A stretch of DNA of 64,000 nucleotides from Cristatella mucedo (lineage: Eukaryota > Bryozoa > Phylactolaemata > Cristatellidae): NCBI GenBank assembly GCA_009760855.2, contig WPIO01000093.1:306001-370000 (forward strand). The letters run 5' to 3'. A model generated the notes under the pieces. That model saw only the letters and a program-made list of their open reading frames with translations. It ran no database searches and was not told the origin of the DNA. Below are positions 32,440 through 64,000 of this stretch, piece by piece. Positions within the stretch are counted from its first letter, which is position 1. Each line of letters begins with the position of its first letter. A program made the position numbers and the translations under genes.

Positions 32440-32640
32440 TAATACAATTCATTTCTATAGCGCCCCAAGAGAATTTTATCTCATATCTCATGTCTCATAT
32501 CTCATATCTCATATAAATCAGGCGCTTCACATATATGCCACAGGGATTGAGCCCACAATCTCGGACGTCAAATTCAATTACCATAACCTCAGTCGTCAAT
32601 GGCGAGCACTTTAACTTTAACCCCTGGGCCAGACTCTGGG
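32440..32640 (-). mobile_element. SINE-2 copy with an expanded internal microsatellite
   Basis: Tail (ATTCATTTCTATAGCGCCCC) and body (CAGGCGCTTCACATATATGC, GGGATTGAGCCCAC) are separated by an array of TCATATC units at about 32477-32516, absent from other copies. Confidence 0.75.
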
Positions 32641-32759
32641 CAGCATTAAAACCAAGAATACAGCTGACTCGTTCGCCGCCTAAAGTGCAACTATTTACTA
32701 CTAATGACTTATGCGGTTCCTATAGGCTGTAATTCAGGAACTGCTGATAGTCTCTTTAG

Positions 32760-33345
32760 TGCTTTCATAAACTGGCCGTTGAAGCTCGCCGACGTTTAAA
32801 TATTGCCGCCGCGCGAGCGGTCGACTCTACGATAACCCGTACGTCAGTTACGTCGGCCTTCGGTGCTGGTGAGGACTGGAGAAACGATGACTGCGGGTGC
32901 AACAGAGAACGCCGTAAGCACTTTTAGCAAAACAAGCGTCTTTGGAGCCACGGCTTCGCGAACGTCAGGGCAGCGAAGGCTTTGAACGCGGAGGGAGAGA
33001 ATGTCACGAGTGCTACGGCTGAGAAGACAGCGTGCGCGCCCCGGCCAAAGGTGCCAGCGAAGCCTGCAGCTGGCCGCCGCGGCGGCGGCGGACGCTACGC
33101 CTAAAGCCGCCGAAGCGACTGAGCCGTGGACGCAATGTCTGCAGCGGAGCCGGTAGCGAAGGACATGGCCGAGAATGGTTGGAGTGAGGGGAGTGGGAGC
33201 GAGAACTCGTCACCCGACGATTGCACACCGTTCTTAGGTTCGCAGCAGCACGAATCCGCGCGCCATTTGGATGCATCCTTTCGCGGGAGCGCATGCAAGT
33301 ACCAGGCTGTCGCTGGGAGCACGGGTGAAGGGTGCGCGGTTTACC
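32760..33345 (+). other. CpG-rich block, possible orphan first exon
   Basis: CpG-dense DNA with a TTTAAATA box near 32797. A short frame from ATG 32887 meets a good GTAAGC donor at 32911. A second frame from ATG 33135 (MSAAEPVAKDMAENGW, SEGSGSENSSPDD) meets a GTGAAG near 33323. No downstream exon or family is recognised, and a LINE-A relic follows at once. Confidence 0.3.
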
Positions 33346-33685
33346 ACTTGCTCCTTTGACTTGAGTCATTTACCTTATCGCTCTAAAAAGTCGAATTCCT
33401 TGCAGAGACCGCACCTCCAGTTCGTATGCTCGCAAAGCTTTGTAATACTCTCGACTGACGTGACGACATCCAGTGACAGGACTATAGCTAAAAAGAAGGT
33501 AAAATACCCACTTGTTCCTTACAGAATTTGCTCTGTCCACGTGAATTGTCCTTTTCGTGCCAATGCGTGAGGAAATTTCGCCTCTTATGACTGACCAATT
33601 AACGCGCTTCTCTTCCAGCGTATTTAGAGTACTTAGAAGGAGATTTAGTTCTTTTGGGGCACGATGTAAGTGTGGCATTATTCGT
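33345..33685 (+). mobile_element. LINE-A 3' relic
   Basis: Reads like the RT C-terminus (GAGACCGCACCTCCAGTTCG, TATGCTCGCAAAGC) and ends TTAGTTCTTTTGGGGCACGA, the worn 3' hairpin. Confidence 0.75.
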
Positions 33686-33689
33686 ATCG

Positions 33690-33762
33690 GACAGCGAAAG
33701 CCGCTTAAGCTTAGGCACGCTGTAGAGAATTCTTCTTCGTAACACCGACATAGTTTTGCGGT
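33690..33762 (+). mobile_element. LINE-B 3' scrap
   Basis: GCGAAAGCCGCTTAAGCTTA, CACGCTGTAGAGAATTCTTC and GTAACACCGACATAG follow the LINE-B 3' UTR order. Confidence 0.65.
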
Positions 33763-34171
33763 TTTGCTTTTTGGCCAATGCTAGCACTTCAGTTGCAGCC
33801 GTCGGTGGCTGATATTTATAAGCTACTCAATTTCTTTGACTCAGTTGACTCAGCGCTCATTTTATATTCTTTGGTCAGATGAAAGCAGTTCGGGAATGCG
33901 CACCGATAGCCTCGCATACTATCGCGACACAGAAAAGACGACAATGGCGGCCCTAGATGCGACCTACGGACGGTCACCTCCATCTAGGGACGGCTTGAAC
34001 TGAAATTTCCCGCCCTCAAGATCCTGAAACCTGTCGGGGCAGTCGAGTGCTAACAAGCCTGGTGGGACGGCAGCGATTTTGTGCTTCCATAAAACTATCA
34101 TCGTGTCAAGGGACAAAGTTGCACAAATAGAAAGCGCTTTTGGTGGAACCACCCACGGTCATGGGCGATGG

Positions 34172-34468
34172 TCAGGAGTAGGAGGAGTAGGAGTAGGAGG
34201 AGGAGGAGGAGGAGGAGGAGGAGGAGGAGGAGGAGGAGGAGGAGGAGGAGGAGGAGGAGGAGGAGGAGGAGGAGGAGGAGGAGGAGGAGGAGGAGGAGTA
34301 GGAGGAGGAGTAGGAGTAGGAGGAGGAGTAGGAGTAGGAGTAGGAGGAGGAGGAGGAGGAGGAGGAGGAGGAGGAGGAGGAGGAGGAGGAGGAGGAGGAG
34401 GAGGAGTAGGAGTAGGAGTAGGAGGAGGAGTAGGAGGAGGAGGAGGAGGAGGAGGAGAAGGAGGAGTA
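34172..34468 (+). repeat. GGA / GGAGTA microsatellite
   Basis: About 300 nt of uninterrupted purine-rich repeat, mainly GGA with GGAGTA variants. The long predicted Leu, Gly, Arg and Ser runs here are artefacts of the repeat. Confidence 0.97.
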
Positions 34469-34469
34469 A

Positions 34470-35537
34470 CGTAATGTAATGTATCTCCGTCTGTAACTCC
34501 ACAAAGTCATAAAGACCATGTGGGTGTTACGCAGGAGAGTTTTGTATAGCGAACTCACAGCCTAAGCGGCTTTCGGTACGCATTCGGTACCCAACAGACT
34601 TCGTCTCACGCAACAAAGGGAAAGTGGGAAGCATAACAGAGTCAGGAGAGCAGTTGAGGTAGTGAGTAGCATAGAAGTAGCAGCTCAGGACCGCTGAAAA
34701 GGATGTGCCATAGTCGGCAGTAGGAGAGTAGTTGTCGTTGCGTAAGAATTGTGGAAGCGAGTTCCACAGTCTAGGACCTGCAGAGCTAAAGCTTCTGTCG
34801 CCAACTGTCTTTAAGCGGAGGAATGTGACAGCTAATGTATTGTCCACACAGGACCTGAGGGCGCGAACAGGCTGAAACTGATGCAGCAGTTCAGCTAGGT
34901 ACGAAGGAGCCAAGCCGTGGCGGGCCTTGTGGGTCAGCGTAGGAACTTTGCTCTGTATCCGTTGCTCAACCGGCAACCGTCCTAGCTCTTTTAGCAAGGG
35001 AGACACGTGCTCAAACCGCTGGGACTTGAAGAATAGCCTTACAGCCATATTCAAAGTCCGCTGCAGTGGCCTAATAGCTTTCTTTGGCAGCCCAGCCAAA
35101 AGGAAATTACAATAATTAAGCCAAGACAGAACTAAAGAGCTAGTTAAATGTTTTACAAGCCACTGTGGGAGACATCTCCTAATCTTGGATAGGAATCGGA
35201 CGTGATGGCTAGCTGTAGAAGCAGTCTTCTGAACGAAGCTTTTGAAATTGAGGCAGCTGTCGAAAACGACACCTAAATTTCGAGCACGTGGTGATGGTTG
35301 CACAATAGCATCACCTATTAGAAGAGCAAAGCCTTTTAATCCAGCCACACGCTTAGGGTGTCATATGAGCAGCAGTTTGGTTTTATCATAATTTAATTTC
35401 AGGAAGTTTTCCGACATTCAGGATCGAATGTCGTCAAGGCAGGCATTCAGTTTTTCAGTTGCCGCAGCAGATTCCGACGGTTTGAATGATAAATACAACT
35501 GGGTATCGTCAGCATAGAAGTGATATCCTATTCCGTA
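34470..35537 (-). mobile_element. LINE-B copy, RT from YADD box to 3' end
   Basis: Best LINE-B copy. The minus strand starts at the [12 protein letters not shown] box (about 35518-35483), has one stop, then a 273-codon open frame (35348-34527) with PRARNLGVVFDS, LNYCNFLLAGLP, SPLLKELGRLPVEQRI, APSYLAELLHQFQP and PRLWNSLPQFL. The 3' UTR ends in an ACATTACATTAC tail at about 34470-34482. 5'-truncated. Confidence 0.92.
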
Positions 35538-35962
35538 GGAGGAGGAGGAGGAGTAGGAGTAGGAGTAGGAGTAGGAAGAGGAGTATGAGTATGAGTATGA
35601 GTATGAGTATGAGTATGAGTATGAGTATGAGTATGAGTATGAGTATGAGTATGGGTATGGGTATGAGTATGAGTATGAGTATGAGTAGGAATAGGACTAG
35701 GAATATGAGTAGGAGTAGGAGTAGGAGTCGGAGTAGGAGTCGGAGTAGGAAGAGGAGTAGGAGGAGTAGGAGTAGTAGGAAGAGGAGTAGGAGTAGGAGT
35801 AGGAGTAGGAGTAGGAGTAGGAGTAGGAGTAGGAGTAGGAGTAGGAGTAGGAGTAGGAGTAGGAAGAGGAGTAGTAGTAGGAGTGGGAGTAGCAGCAGGA
35901 GTAGGAGTAGGAAGAGGAGTAGGAATAGGAGTAGGAGTAGGGGGGAACGAGGAGAATAAGCA
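35538..35962 (+). repeat. GGAGTA / GAGTAT microsatellite
   Basis: About 425 nt of six-base repeats: GGAGTA flanking a GAGTAT sub-block (about 35583-35690) and later GGAGTA with variants. Directly abuts the truncated 5' end of LINE-B. Confidence 0.96.
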
Positions 35963-36145
35963 GGACGACGACGAAGAGACTAGGAGGTGGATGAGGAGAG
36001 AGAGGAGGAGAAGAAGGAGCAGGGTAATGGGAAATAAGTCGGAGCCTTTCTTCGAGGGATCAGATCTCCAGATGGACGCAAAATCCGGGCCCCGCAGACA
36101 AGCGTTCGATAGGCAGACCGTAGCTAACTGGAATTGCACGCGTCT

Positions 36146-36158
36146 GGGGGGGGGGGGG
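36146..36158 (+). repeat. G13 run upstream of LRIG
   Basis: Thirteen consecutive G about 220 nt before the LRIG start, followed by a CACGTG E-box at 36168-36173. It may be part of the promoter; this is unproven. Confidence 0.6.
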
Positions 36159-36377
36159 CGCTCGGATCACGTGCCACTAACTAACCAATAGAAAGATTTG
36201 GGCAATGCGAGACGCATGTTCTAGCCGTCGTAGCCCTGCGCGCCGTTGGCGTGCTGGTGGGTTTTCGTTAGCCACAGTCTTGTCCTTAGCGGATTGCGCG
36301 TGGAAGTATTTGTAACCGTGCGGACTTTGCATGCGTCGGTGCGTTCCACACCGCTGGCTGTGAGCCCGGCTGGCAAC

Positions 36378-57534
<21,157 letters not shown>

Positions 57535-59611
57535 TTACATCTACAGCTTTTGCTTGTGCGCCCGTTTCGTTAGGCGTCTGTGCGAGTTGTGTATTGCATC
57601 CTGTGGATGCTGAATCAATGTTGATACCATGACAATGCATGCTTACTGTTAAGCTACGCGTTTGCGATGATCTGACTTGTGGATGACGATCTCTCGACCT
57701 AGCAAGACCGTCAAGGGACTAGAGCGGAGAATATAAAAAACACCATGATTATGTCATACAAAGTTGGACCATGACAATTTAGCTTTTAAAGGAGTCTGTG
57801 CCACAATGGTGCAGTATAGTGGCAGTGCATTAACCGTACTGTTGGGCAGGCGTTTCTCCTTACTGGCCTACCGAGGCTTCTGTTGTTATTTATTAGGCAT
57901 ATAGCCTGAGTTGTTGAAAATGCCCACACGATGCTTATTTATTGGCCTTGTGCTCAGTTTCATATATTAAACTTTTTACATATCAAATGGCTTTCTCAAC
58001 ATTTTTACTAGTCACCAAGCCGACTGCTAACCAGTAGTGCCGATTATGAATAAGTATTGCTAAAAGATATGTAAGTATCGAAGGTAGTTCAGATAACAGC
58101 AGCTTTCGATCGCACCAATACTTATAACTAGTCAGGCTGCTATAGATCGGTAGTCACAAGTATTTGCTGCTGCACTCAACCCAGTCGAAGCTCAGAATTC
58201 TCGGGCTAGCCTTCAGCAGACATTCTCCTTTGCAGGACAGCTAAGTTCGGTAACTCATCCAGGTTAGTTCCCACGGACCAGGCCACTAGCATTAATAAGC
58301 CAGCGCAAGACTTGGGCATTGAGCTGAAACTTGGAACTGGTGAGCTATATTGGTTGGTTATTGTCTCGCCTAGTGCAGTGGCTGTCAAACCTTTAGGTCG
58401 TCGCTATATTCGTTCCAAGAGCTCATTCTTGGTGTACCCCTATGCTACCATACACAAGCACTAGATATTCAGAATTTGCACGAGCTACAAACAAATTTTA
58501 AAAGTAATTGTTTATTACATATTCAGTCAATACTAGCTTGAAAAGTCGGGATAAAAAATTTAAGACGTTCACGATACTTTGATAAACCCTTTTAAAATAT
58601 TCTTTAAAAAGTAATTAAAGGTTAAGGGCGTTCCACCAAGAGCGCAGCGTTTCAACGCGTAATTAAATAAGGTGCTTTTCAAAAGCCTGCTGTTTACTAT
58701 TTCCTAATTCAATGCACAATTTAATGTTCAATTTCAACTATTATAGTACGTTGTAGATACGCATGCAAATTAGTAAAATAATCTGATAGTTTTTACATGA
58801 CCTATCCTAACCGTGCCGTCGTATCGATTGTAGTAAGATAATATTAGGATAGTAGCGAAAATAGCAACGTAAGCACGTCGTCAGTGAGTTGTGTTTATAG
58901 ACCCGCAGACTCATTCCAAATAATTTAGATTGATTCAATTGCAGCCTTTTATTTAACTGTAGCCTACAAACAAAAAGTTATCAACTTAAACCAGCGACAT
59001 CTTCATTTTCAGCTCTTATTGTCATTCAACAGGATTCTATCAACCCTAGCCTAACTTCTTCGAAACAACTTCTGGTATTCCGATCTCATTTTTGCTGTGA
59101 CTACGCATGAACAATCCTTGGAAATGCTTTTCGCAAAAGGACCTGCTTTGCAAAAGGTGGGATGTCGCCTAAAGTCAGTTCCTATTGGCGGGCTTTCTAA
59201 GGATGGTCGAAGGACTGTCGTTGTATCTGCGACCGCCCTTTCAGCCTCTCGGCCATCTAATCCACGAACCGCAATTTTAATGCGCTGCTTAACATTCGTT
59301 CTGGTTATGGCTCTCCGTGGCTCAGAACGACTGCCTGCCGCTACTGGAGTTCCGCCATCTCCGCTTGCGCCCTACTCTGACTGCCATCCCGACTCTATGC
59401 CACTTGCAGGTAATTTAGTGTCTCGCAGTTAATAATTCCCTCAAAGGCTTTAAATCACCACTAAATGCACCAGCTACCTAGACCTTCAGTCAATGTCGGC
59501 CGGCAAATGCAAATCGAGCTCCCTGCAGCCCCAAACCTTTCAACCGGCCGACCAGAGGCATGGGACAGCCTTTTAAATTCCAACTGTTTAAAGTCCGCTC
59601 TCAAAGCCTCT
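57535..59611. other. Region after LRIG
   Basis: LRIG 3' UTR, then AT-rich DNA to about 59000. A 111-codon open frame at 59097-59432 has no recognised domain and could be the pre-endonuclease part of the LINE relic that follows. Confidence 0.4.
57966..57971 (+). terminator. Candidate polyadenylation signal for LRIG
   Basis: ATTAAA hexamer about 430 nt after the LRIG stop; the nearest convincing variant signal. Low certainty. Confidence 0.3.
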
Positions 59612-59785
59612 ATTGGTGAGCCGTGATGACACTAGGTAAGGCGATTGCTTTTCACGACATCGGGACCGAGGTCGTGGGTTCGAATCCTGCAGTGGGCATG
59701 CCTGTATTGCGTCAGCAAGCGGTGGTGATAGCCAAGGCCCTTCTGTCGCTGTACAGAAGACGCTGTTAAATATTTTTATAGGCAA
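59612..59785 (+). mobile_element. SINE-1 copy
   Basis: GTGAGCCGTGATGACACTAG, GGTCGTGGGTTCGAATCCTG, AGCAAGCGGTGGTGATAGCC and GACGCTGTTAAATATT. Confidence 0.9.
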
Positions 59786-59929
59786 CCAGGTTGTTCAGGA
59801 GAAGCTTGCTGCATTTCATGTGACCGAGACATAAATGACGCCCTGTTCTAATGACTGCGTATCTGAGACCACCCATCCGGGTTCTCATTCGCTTAGACAA
59901 TGCAGTCCGACTAGCTAGGTGGTTTGTGG

Positions 59930-60345
59930 AGTTGGTCTAATCGCACTCTGTTTTGCTATAACGATGCCAGCTGTTCGCTCGGACCACGTTAGAATTACTA
60001 CGTGAAGTCCCCATTTAAGACCATGTCTCTCACACTTGGTAATCTACCAACCCGTTCTATTTATCTAACCTTGTTTATGGAAGAGTTTTTGGAGTTCCTC
60101 ACGAAAATAAATGTGCTACGGCCTTTATTAATTGCTGGAGGGTTTAACAATCCCGTTGACGACCATAGCAGCAGTCAGATTGGCTCATTTCTAGAATGTC
60201 CAGAGAATTTCGGCTTGATTCGAATCCTTAGTTACATGAATCGTATCGGTGGCCATGTGCTGAATCTTGTGATCACAAGCAATGTCTGCCCCACTGACCT
60301 TGTACTGTGCACGCAGACTTTCGGATCATAGCTACATCTCGTTAA
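59930..60345 (+). mobile_element. LINE endonuclease-domain relic
   Basis: A frame at 60002-60331 reads LLIAGGFNNPVDDHSSSQIG and IGGHVLNLVITSNVC, matching the GDFN and HTLDLVITS endonuclease blocks with GDFN changed to GGFN. Family probably LINE-B. Confidence 0.72.
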
Positions 60346-60394
60346 CTGCCCTGATGTGCAGGCTTGCATCGCGTTTGTCCAGGGACGCTACTTA

Positions 60395-60970
60395 AAAAGT
60401 ATTAATAATAAGAATAATACATTTGATATAGCGCCCTCAGAAAAATCGATCAATTTTTGGCACTTTATATTTGCTGCGAAGGAAGCACGATCGAATGATT
60501 TATGGTAGCATGCTCAATAACAACAAGCATAGCATGGTCAGGGGTGACATACGCAGGGTCAGCATGCAAATATGGTTAGCGGCATGCACAGTGTCAGTAC
60601 GAACAAGCACGTAACAGACGAATTACGTGGACCCACTAAATCCTGTGATAAATAGATATGTTTTAGTTTCTTTATAAATGTGCTCAAGTCAGGGGATGTC
60701 GTGACGTAAGTAGGAAGTGAATTCCAGGCATTGGGAACATGTGAACCGAAGGACGGGTCTCCAAAGAATTTGAGGTTCACACGGGTTATAGGTAAGCGAT
60801 TGCTGGCAGAGCCGATTGTGATCGTTAGCCTTTCAAATTTCTGAAGGGCACTTGGTTTCCCGTAACTAGTAAGTTGGTTTTCATCATCAATCAATATAAG
60901 AAAGTTTGCTGCCATCCATGTGCGGATGTCAATAAAACATGCAGCAAGGGAGTTGAGAGAATTCGATGTG
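60395..60970 (-). mobile_element. LINE-A 3' relic with an internal deletion
   Basis: Plus orientation: AATAATACATTTGATATAGC, GCGCCCTCAGAAAAATCGAT, then the 3' UTR and RT C-terminus. Near 60800 it jumps from the NSLP/ESN block to the [11 protein letters not shown] region, so several hundred nt are missing. Confidence 0.82.
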
Positions 60971-61084
60971 CTGAAGGACTAAGAGGAATCAAAGCAAAGG
61001 TACAACTGAGCATTGAGAGATTCTTGAAATATGTTTAGGACGCAGATCGTCTTGATCTCTACACAGACTCTATCGGCAGCCTCT

Positions 61085-61146
61085 ATAGCCTCACTGATGA
61101 GGCTATAGACTATAGACTATAGGCTATATAGACTATAGACTATAGG

Positions 61147-61213
<67 letters not shown>

Positions 61214-61215
61214 CT
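61085..61215 (+). repeat. TA array flanked by TATAGACTATAGGC repeats
   Basis: About 62 nt of pure TA inside short repeats of GGCTATAGACTATAG. Strongly self-complementary. Confidence 0.95.
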
Positions 61216-61764
61216 ATAGACTCAAAACATAGGAGTACTTTCAACGAGTATGCTCCGATACCTTCTGTCCCTGTACAGCGTCGTGGAGACTCCTTTCAAT
61301 TTACCAAAGAACTTCAAAAGATGCGCCCAGTCAAGCGCGGGCTAGAAGAAGACCTAAAGTGAAAGAAGTCGAGGTCTGTCGACAATTGTGCCAGTTTCAA
61401 AGACATCTTTTTTTCTACAACCGGAATATCACAAAAGCCAGGTTTTTCACTCAAAAGCTGAAGTCCTGCCTGTCAGACCAAAAATAAAGACACGAAATTA
61501 TTTGCTAGCCAACTCCGTGAGGTCCCATTCCTCGGATATTAGTGGTTCGGCTGATGGATTTTTCGCTTTCGTGGTTGAAAAAAGAGCACATATTCCTGCC
61601 TTAAAACACGGCTAAAGCAAGTGTTTAGCCTCAGCCCGTGACCTCCCTAAAGACATTTTCCGAGGGGCCGGGCATGAAATGGTTATCTTAACAAAGTCTA
61701 ATAAAAAGAGCTCGTCTCCTGGAGACCCTATGCGATTCCCTCTCTAGTCTTCACAGGCGGATAA

Positions 61765-61900
61765 AAAATATATTTCATTTGTTTAATGACTTAGAGAAAC
61801 CTATTCTCTATTTGGGTGCTTCGCATCTGCCACAGGGCTCGAGCCCATGACCTTGGTCGTCAAAGGCGAACACCTTTCCAGTGGGTCGAACTAAGGTAAG
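61765..61900 (-). mobile_element. Worn SINE-2 copy
   Basis: TATATTTCATTTGTTTAATG tail, CACAGGGCTCGAGCCCATGA core and AAGGCGAACACCTTTCCAGT head, in plus orientation. Confidence 0.72.
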
Positions 61901-61904
61901 CATA

Positions 61905-63520
61905 AACTTAGTCCAGCCATTATTCAAGTAGTTAATGATTCTCTCTGTAAAGGGGTTGTTTTAACGTCTTTAAAATCAGCCGTCGTTCAAGCATTATTTG
62001 AGAAGCTTGGTTCGAGTCCAGTTTGGTCCCAGCCAACCATCGCCCAGTGCAGTGTCCCATTCCTTTTTCAAAGATTCTCTAAAATTTTGTCACTAGACAG
62101 AATACATTGACAAGAATGAATTTGTTTAGAAAGAAATCTCAGTCGGGATTCAAGCGACACCACTCTACTGAAATCGATCACCTCCATGTGACATCCGAAG
62201 CACCATTGATGGTGCTACTGCCACTGCCCTTGTCCTGCTTGATCTATCGGCTGAGTTTGATCACGGTCGATCCTACTTGAACAATTGACAGCAACTCGGA
62301 TCTAATTTCGATTGAACGCGATCGGACTAGCAGACGAGGTACCGGTGTGGTTCGAATCGTAATTGCCCGGTCATGTATAATCCATATCGTGTGGTGGTTA
62401 CGTCTCATTCAGCAGGCTAGTGTGGGATTACATAAAGGTCTATTTTTGGTCCTTTACTGTTCTTCATTAATACTAAGTCTCAGGAAAAGTTGATTCGGGC
62501 CTCTGGAACCGGCTATCACTCCTATGCCGACGATACCCAGCTGTATTTTTAATCTTAACTATCGAATTTCACTGCCATAGCTAATAAAGTGAATGGTTGA
62601 TTTGCAAACATTTGATCCAGGATTTTGGCCAATCTCCCAAAACTAAACGATTGTAAAACCGAACTCATACTCGTTGGACACTCCGAGCACTCAGCTGGAT
62701 TAGAAGGCTGTACTGTTCTTATTTGTGATGCAGTAGTACGTCGTCATCGTGCGCTCGATATATTTAGATATATTCTTTGATCAATCTTTAAAGTGGGAAA
62801 ACTTTATTAAGTGGATTGCTTCCTGAGCCAGAAATTGCGTTCGACCCCTATATAACAGTAGGGGCTATCTACCAAGGCTGCTTGCTAGCTCCCTAGTTCT
62901 GTCTAGGCTAGACTTCTGCAATGCCATTTAGGATGGGCTACCGAAAAAAGGCAATTAAGCGTGCAGCTCGTGCTAATATGGCTGCAAGGTTAGCCAATAA
63001 CTCCTAGAGGTTTAGCCACGTGTCTCCTTTGCTGAAGGAGCTTCTATGGCCCCCATGCGATCAACGGATACAGAGCCAAATTCTTGCTCTGACCCACAAG
63101 GTCGACCGTGGCTTGGCTCCTTCATACCTAGCCGATCTACTCCACCAGTTTCAGCCTCCTCGCGTTCTCAGGTCCTCCATGGACAATAAATTAACTGTTC
63201 CATTCCTCCACTAAAAGTCTGTTGGAGACAGAAGCTTTTGGTCTGCAGATCCTAGACTGTGGAACTCACTTCCACAACTCTTATGCAACGAAATCTACTC
63301 TCCAGCTGCTAGCTGTGGCGCATCCTGCGAGGCCGTCCTGAGCTGCTACTTCTGTTCTATTAACTTCCCAGACTGCCCTGCTGACTCAGCTACGCTTCTT
63401 ATTTATCTTTGGTGCATGAGATTAAGTTTGTTGGATACCGAATGCACACCGAAAGCCGCCCGCTTGGGCTTTGGGTGCGCCGTCAAACTCCCCTGAATAA
63501 TACTCACTTAGTCCGTATCG
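61905..63520 (+). mobile_element. Old LINE-B copy with broken RT
   Basis: RT blocks in order: VLLDLSAEFDH (62235), the GPLLFFI equivalent (62440), [12 protein letters not shown] (62515-62550), then SPLLKELLWPP, APSYLADLLHQFQPPR and the 3' UTR near 63460-63510. Many frameshifts and stops. Confidence 0.85.
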
Positions 63521-64000
63521 AGCGGCGCGAGTAGAAGAATTAGGAGCCGACACAAACCGTGGGCTCCAGGAATACTGTGTTACCTTGGCTTACGGGTTTA
63601 ATTCGTTCCGTAACGGAGCCCATAACTCAAACTGCTCGCACGTCAAATCAATTTTTCCCACTGAAATGCCATTAATCCGTCCCGGACCCAAAAATCACCG
63701 CGATTTATATCCACGCGTTTTCGAATTAAACATTTAACTTATATTAGCAAATAGAAAATACTGTTTACGGACACAATCCATTATAATGTACTGCAGTAAA
63801 CGGGTTTTAATTATTATAATGTACAGCATTAACTTGGAGATCAGGTGACTTGAAGATCTTGACTAAGTTGTAGGGGAAAGACTGAAATGAATACCTGAAT
63901 CTTATTCGCTAATTTTTGCCCTTTTCACCACGCTTTCCTTACTTTCATTTGGAGGGGTTTTCGATAAAAACCTTTCCAATGAGGTCTGCTTCATTCTCAC
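63521..64000. other. Right edge, nothing recognised
   Basis: AT-rich with no recognised gene or repeat. Confidence 0.4.

Noticed and set aside
34079-34558. Long open frames of poly-Gly, poly-Leu, poly-Arg and poly-Ser
   Set aside because: They are all translations of the GGA/GGAGTA microsatellite in different frames, with no gene context.
35486-36139. Open frames rich in Met-Ser, Arg-Ser or Thr-Pro repeats
   Set aside because: Produced by the GGAGTA/GAGTAT array; not an SR protein.

Overview
This is a window of animal nuclear DNA. It is intron-rich, with GT-AG introns, and the gaps between exons are filled by non-LTR retrotransposons, tRNA-derived SINEs and long microsatellites. Three conserved bilaterian genes can be assembled exon by exon from splice phase and recognisable protein families. 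The species cannot be fixed from the sequence alone. The density of retroelements resembles a marine invertebrate or basal chordate more than a mammal, but that is inference.

Layout. (1) About 614-2414, minus strand: the first three coding exons of NDUFA12, a complex I accessory subunit; its 3' end lies beyond the left edge or was not found. (2) 4601-16627, plus strand: a complete 11-exon GPKOW gene (G-patch plus two KOW motifs, a spliceosome-associated protein), predicted 531 residues; its last intron carries a nearly complete retrotransposon. (3) 16628-36377: a gene-poor block of LINE relics, SINEs, a broken hAT-type transposase, GC-rich unassigned DNA, a CpG-rich possible orphan first exon near 32.8-33.3 kb, and GGA/GGAGTA arrays. 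(4) 36378-57534, plus strand: a complete 17-exon LRIG gene with signal peptide, 16 leucine-rich repeats, LRRCT, three Ig domains, one transmembrane segment and a cytoplasmic tail, predicted 1093 residues. (5) 57535-64000: no host gene seen, only LINE and SINE relics and a TA array.

Repeats. Two LINE families recur. LINE-A (CR1/L2-like endonuclease plus reverse transcriptase, with an ATT-repeat tail) has its best copy at about 11.89-14.82 kb. LINE-B (related RT, ending in an ACATTAC-like tail) has its best copy on the minus strand at 34.47-35.54 kb. There are two tRNA-derived SINE families. SINE-1 has a perfect GGTTCGAATCC B box and all recognised copies lie on the plus strand. SINE-2 has a GGGCTCGAGCCC B-box-like core, and its 3' end matches the LINE-A 3' hairpin, which suggests it is mobilised by LINE-A. 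Nested insertions give a relative age order.

The three genes have unrelated roles (respiration, splicing, receptor signalling) and nothing suggests they act together. I did not find a clearly new biological system. The most useful leads are the LINE-A/SINE-2 shared tail, departures of the LRIG protein from its family, and the retroelement tail abutting the GPKOW start.
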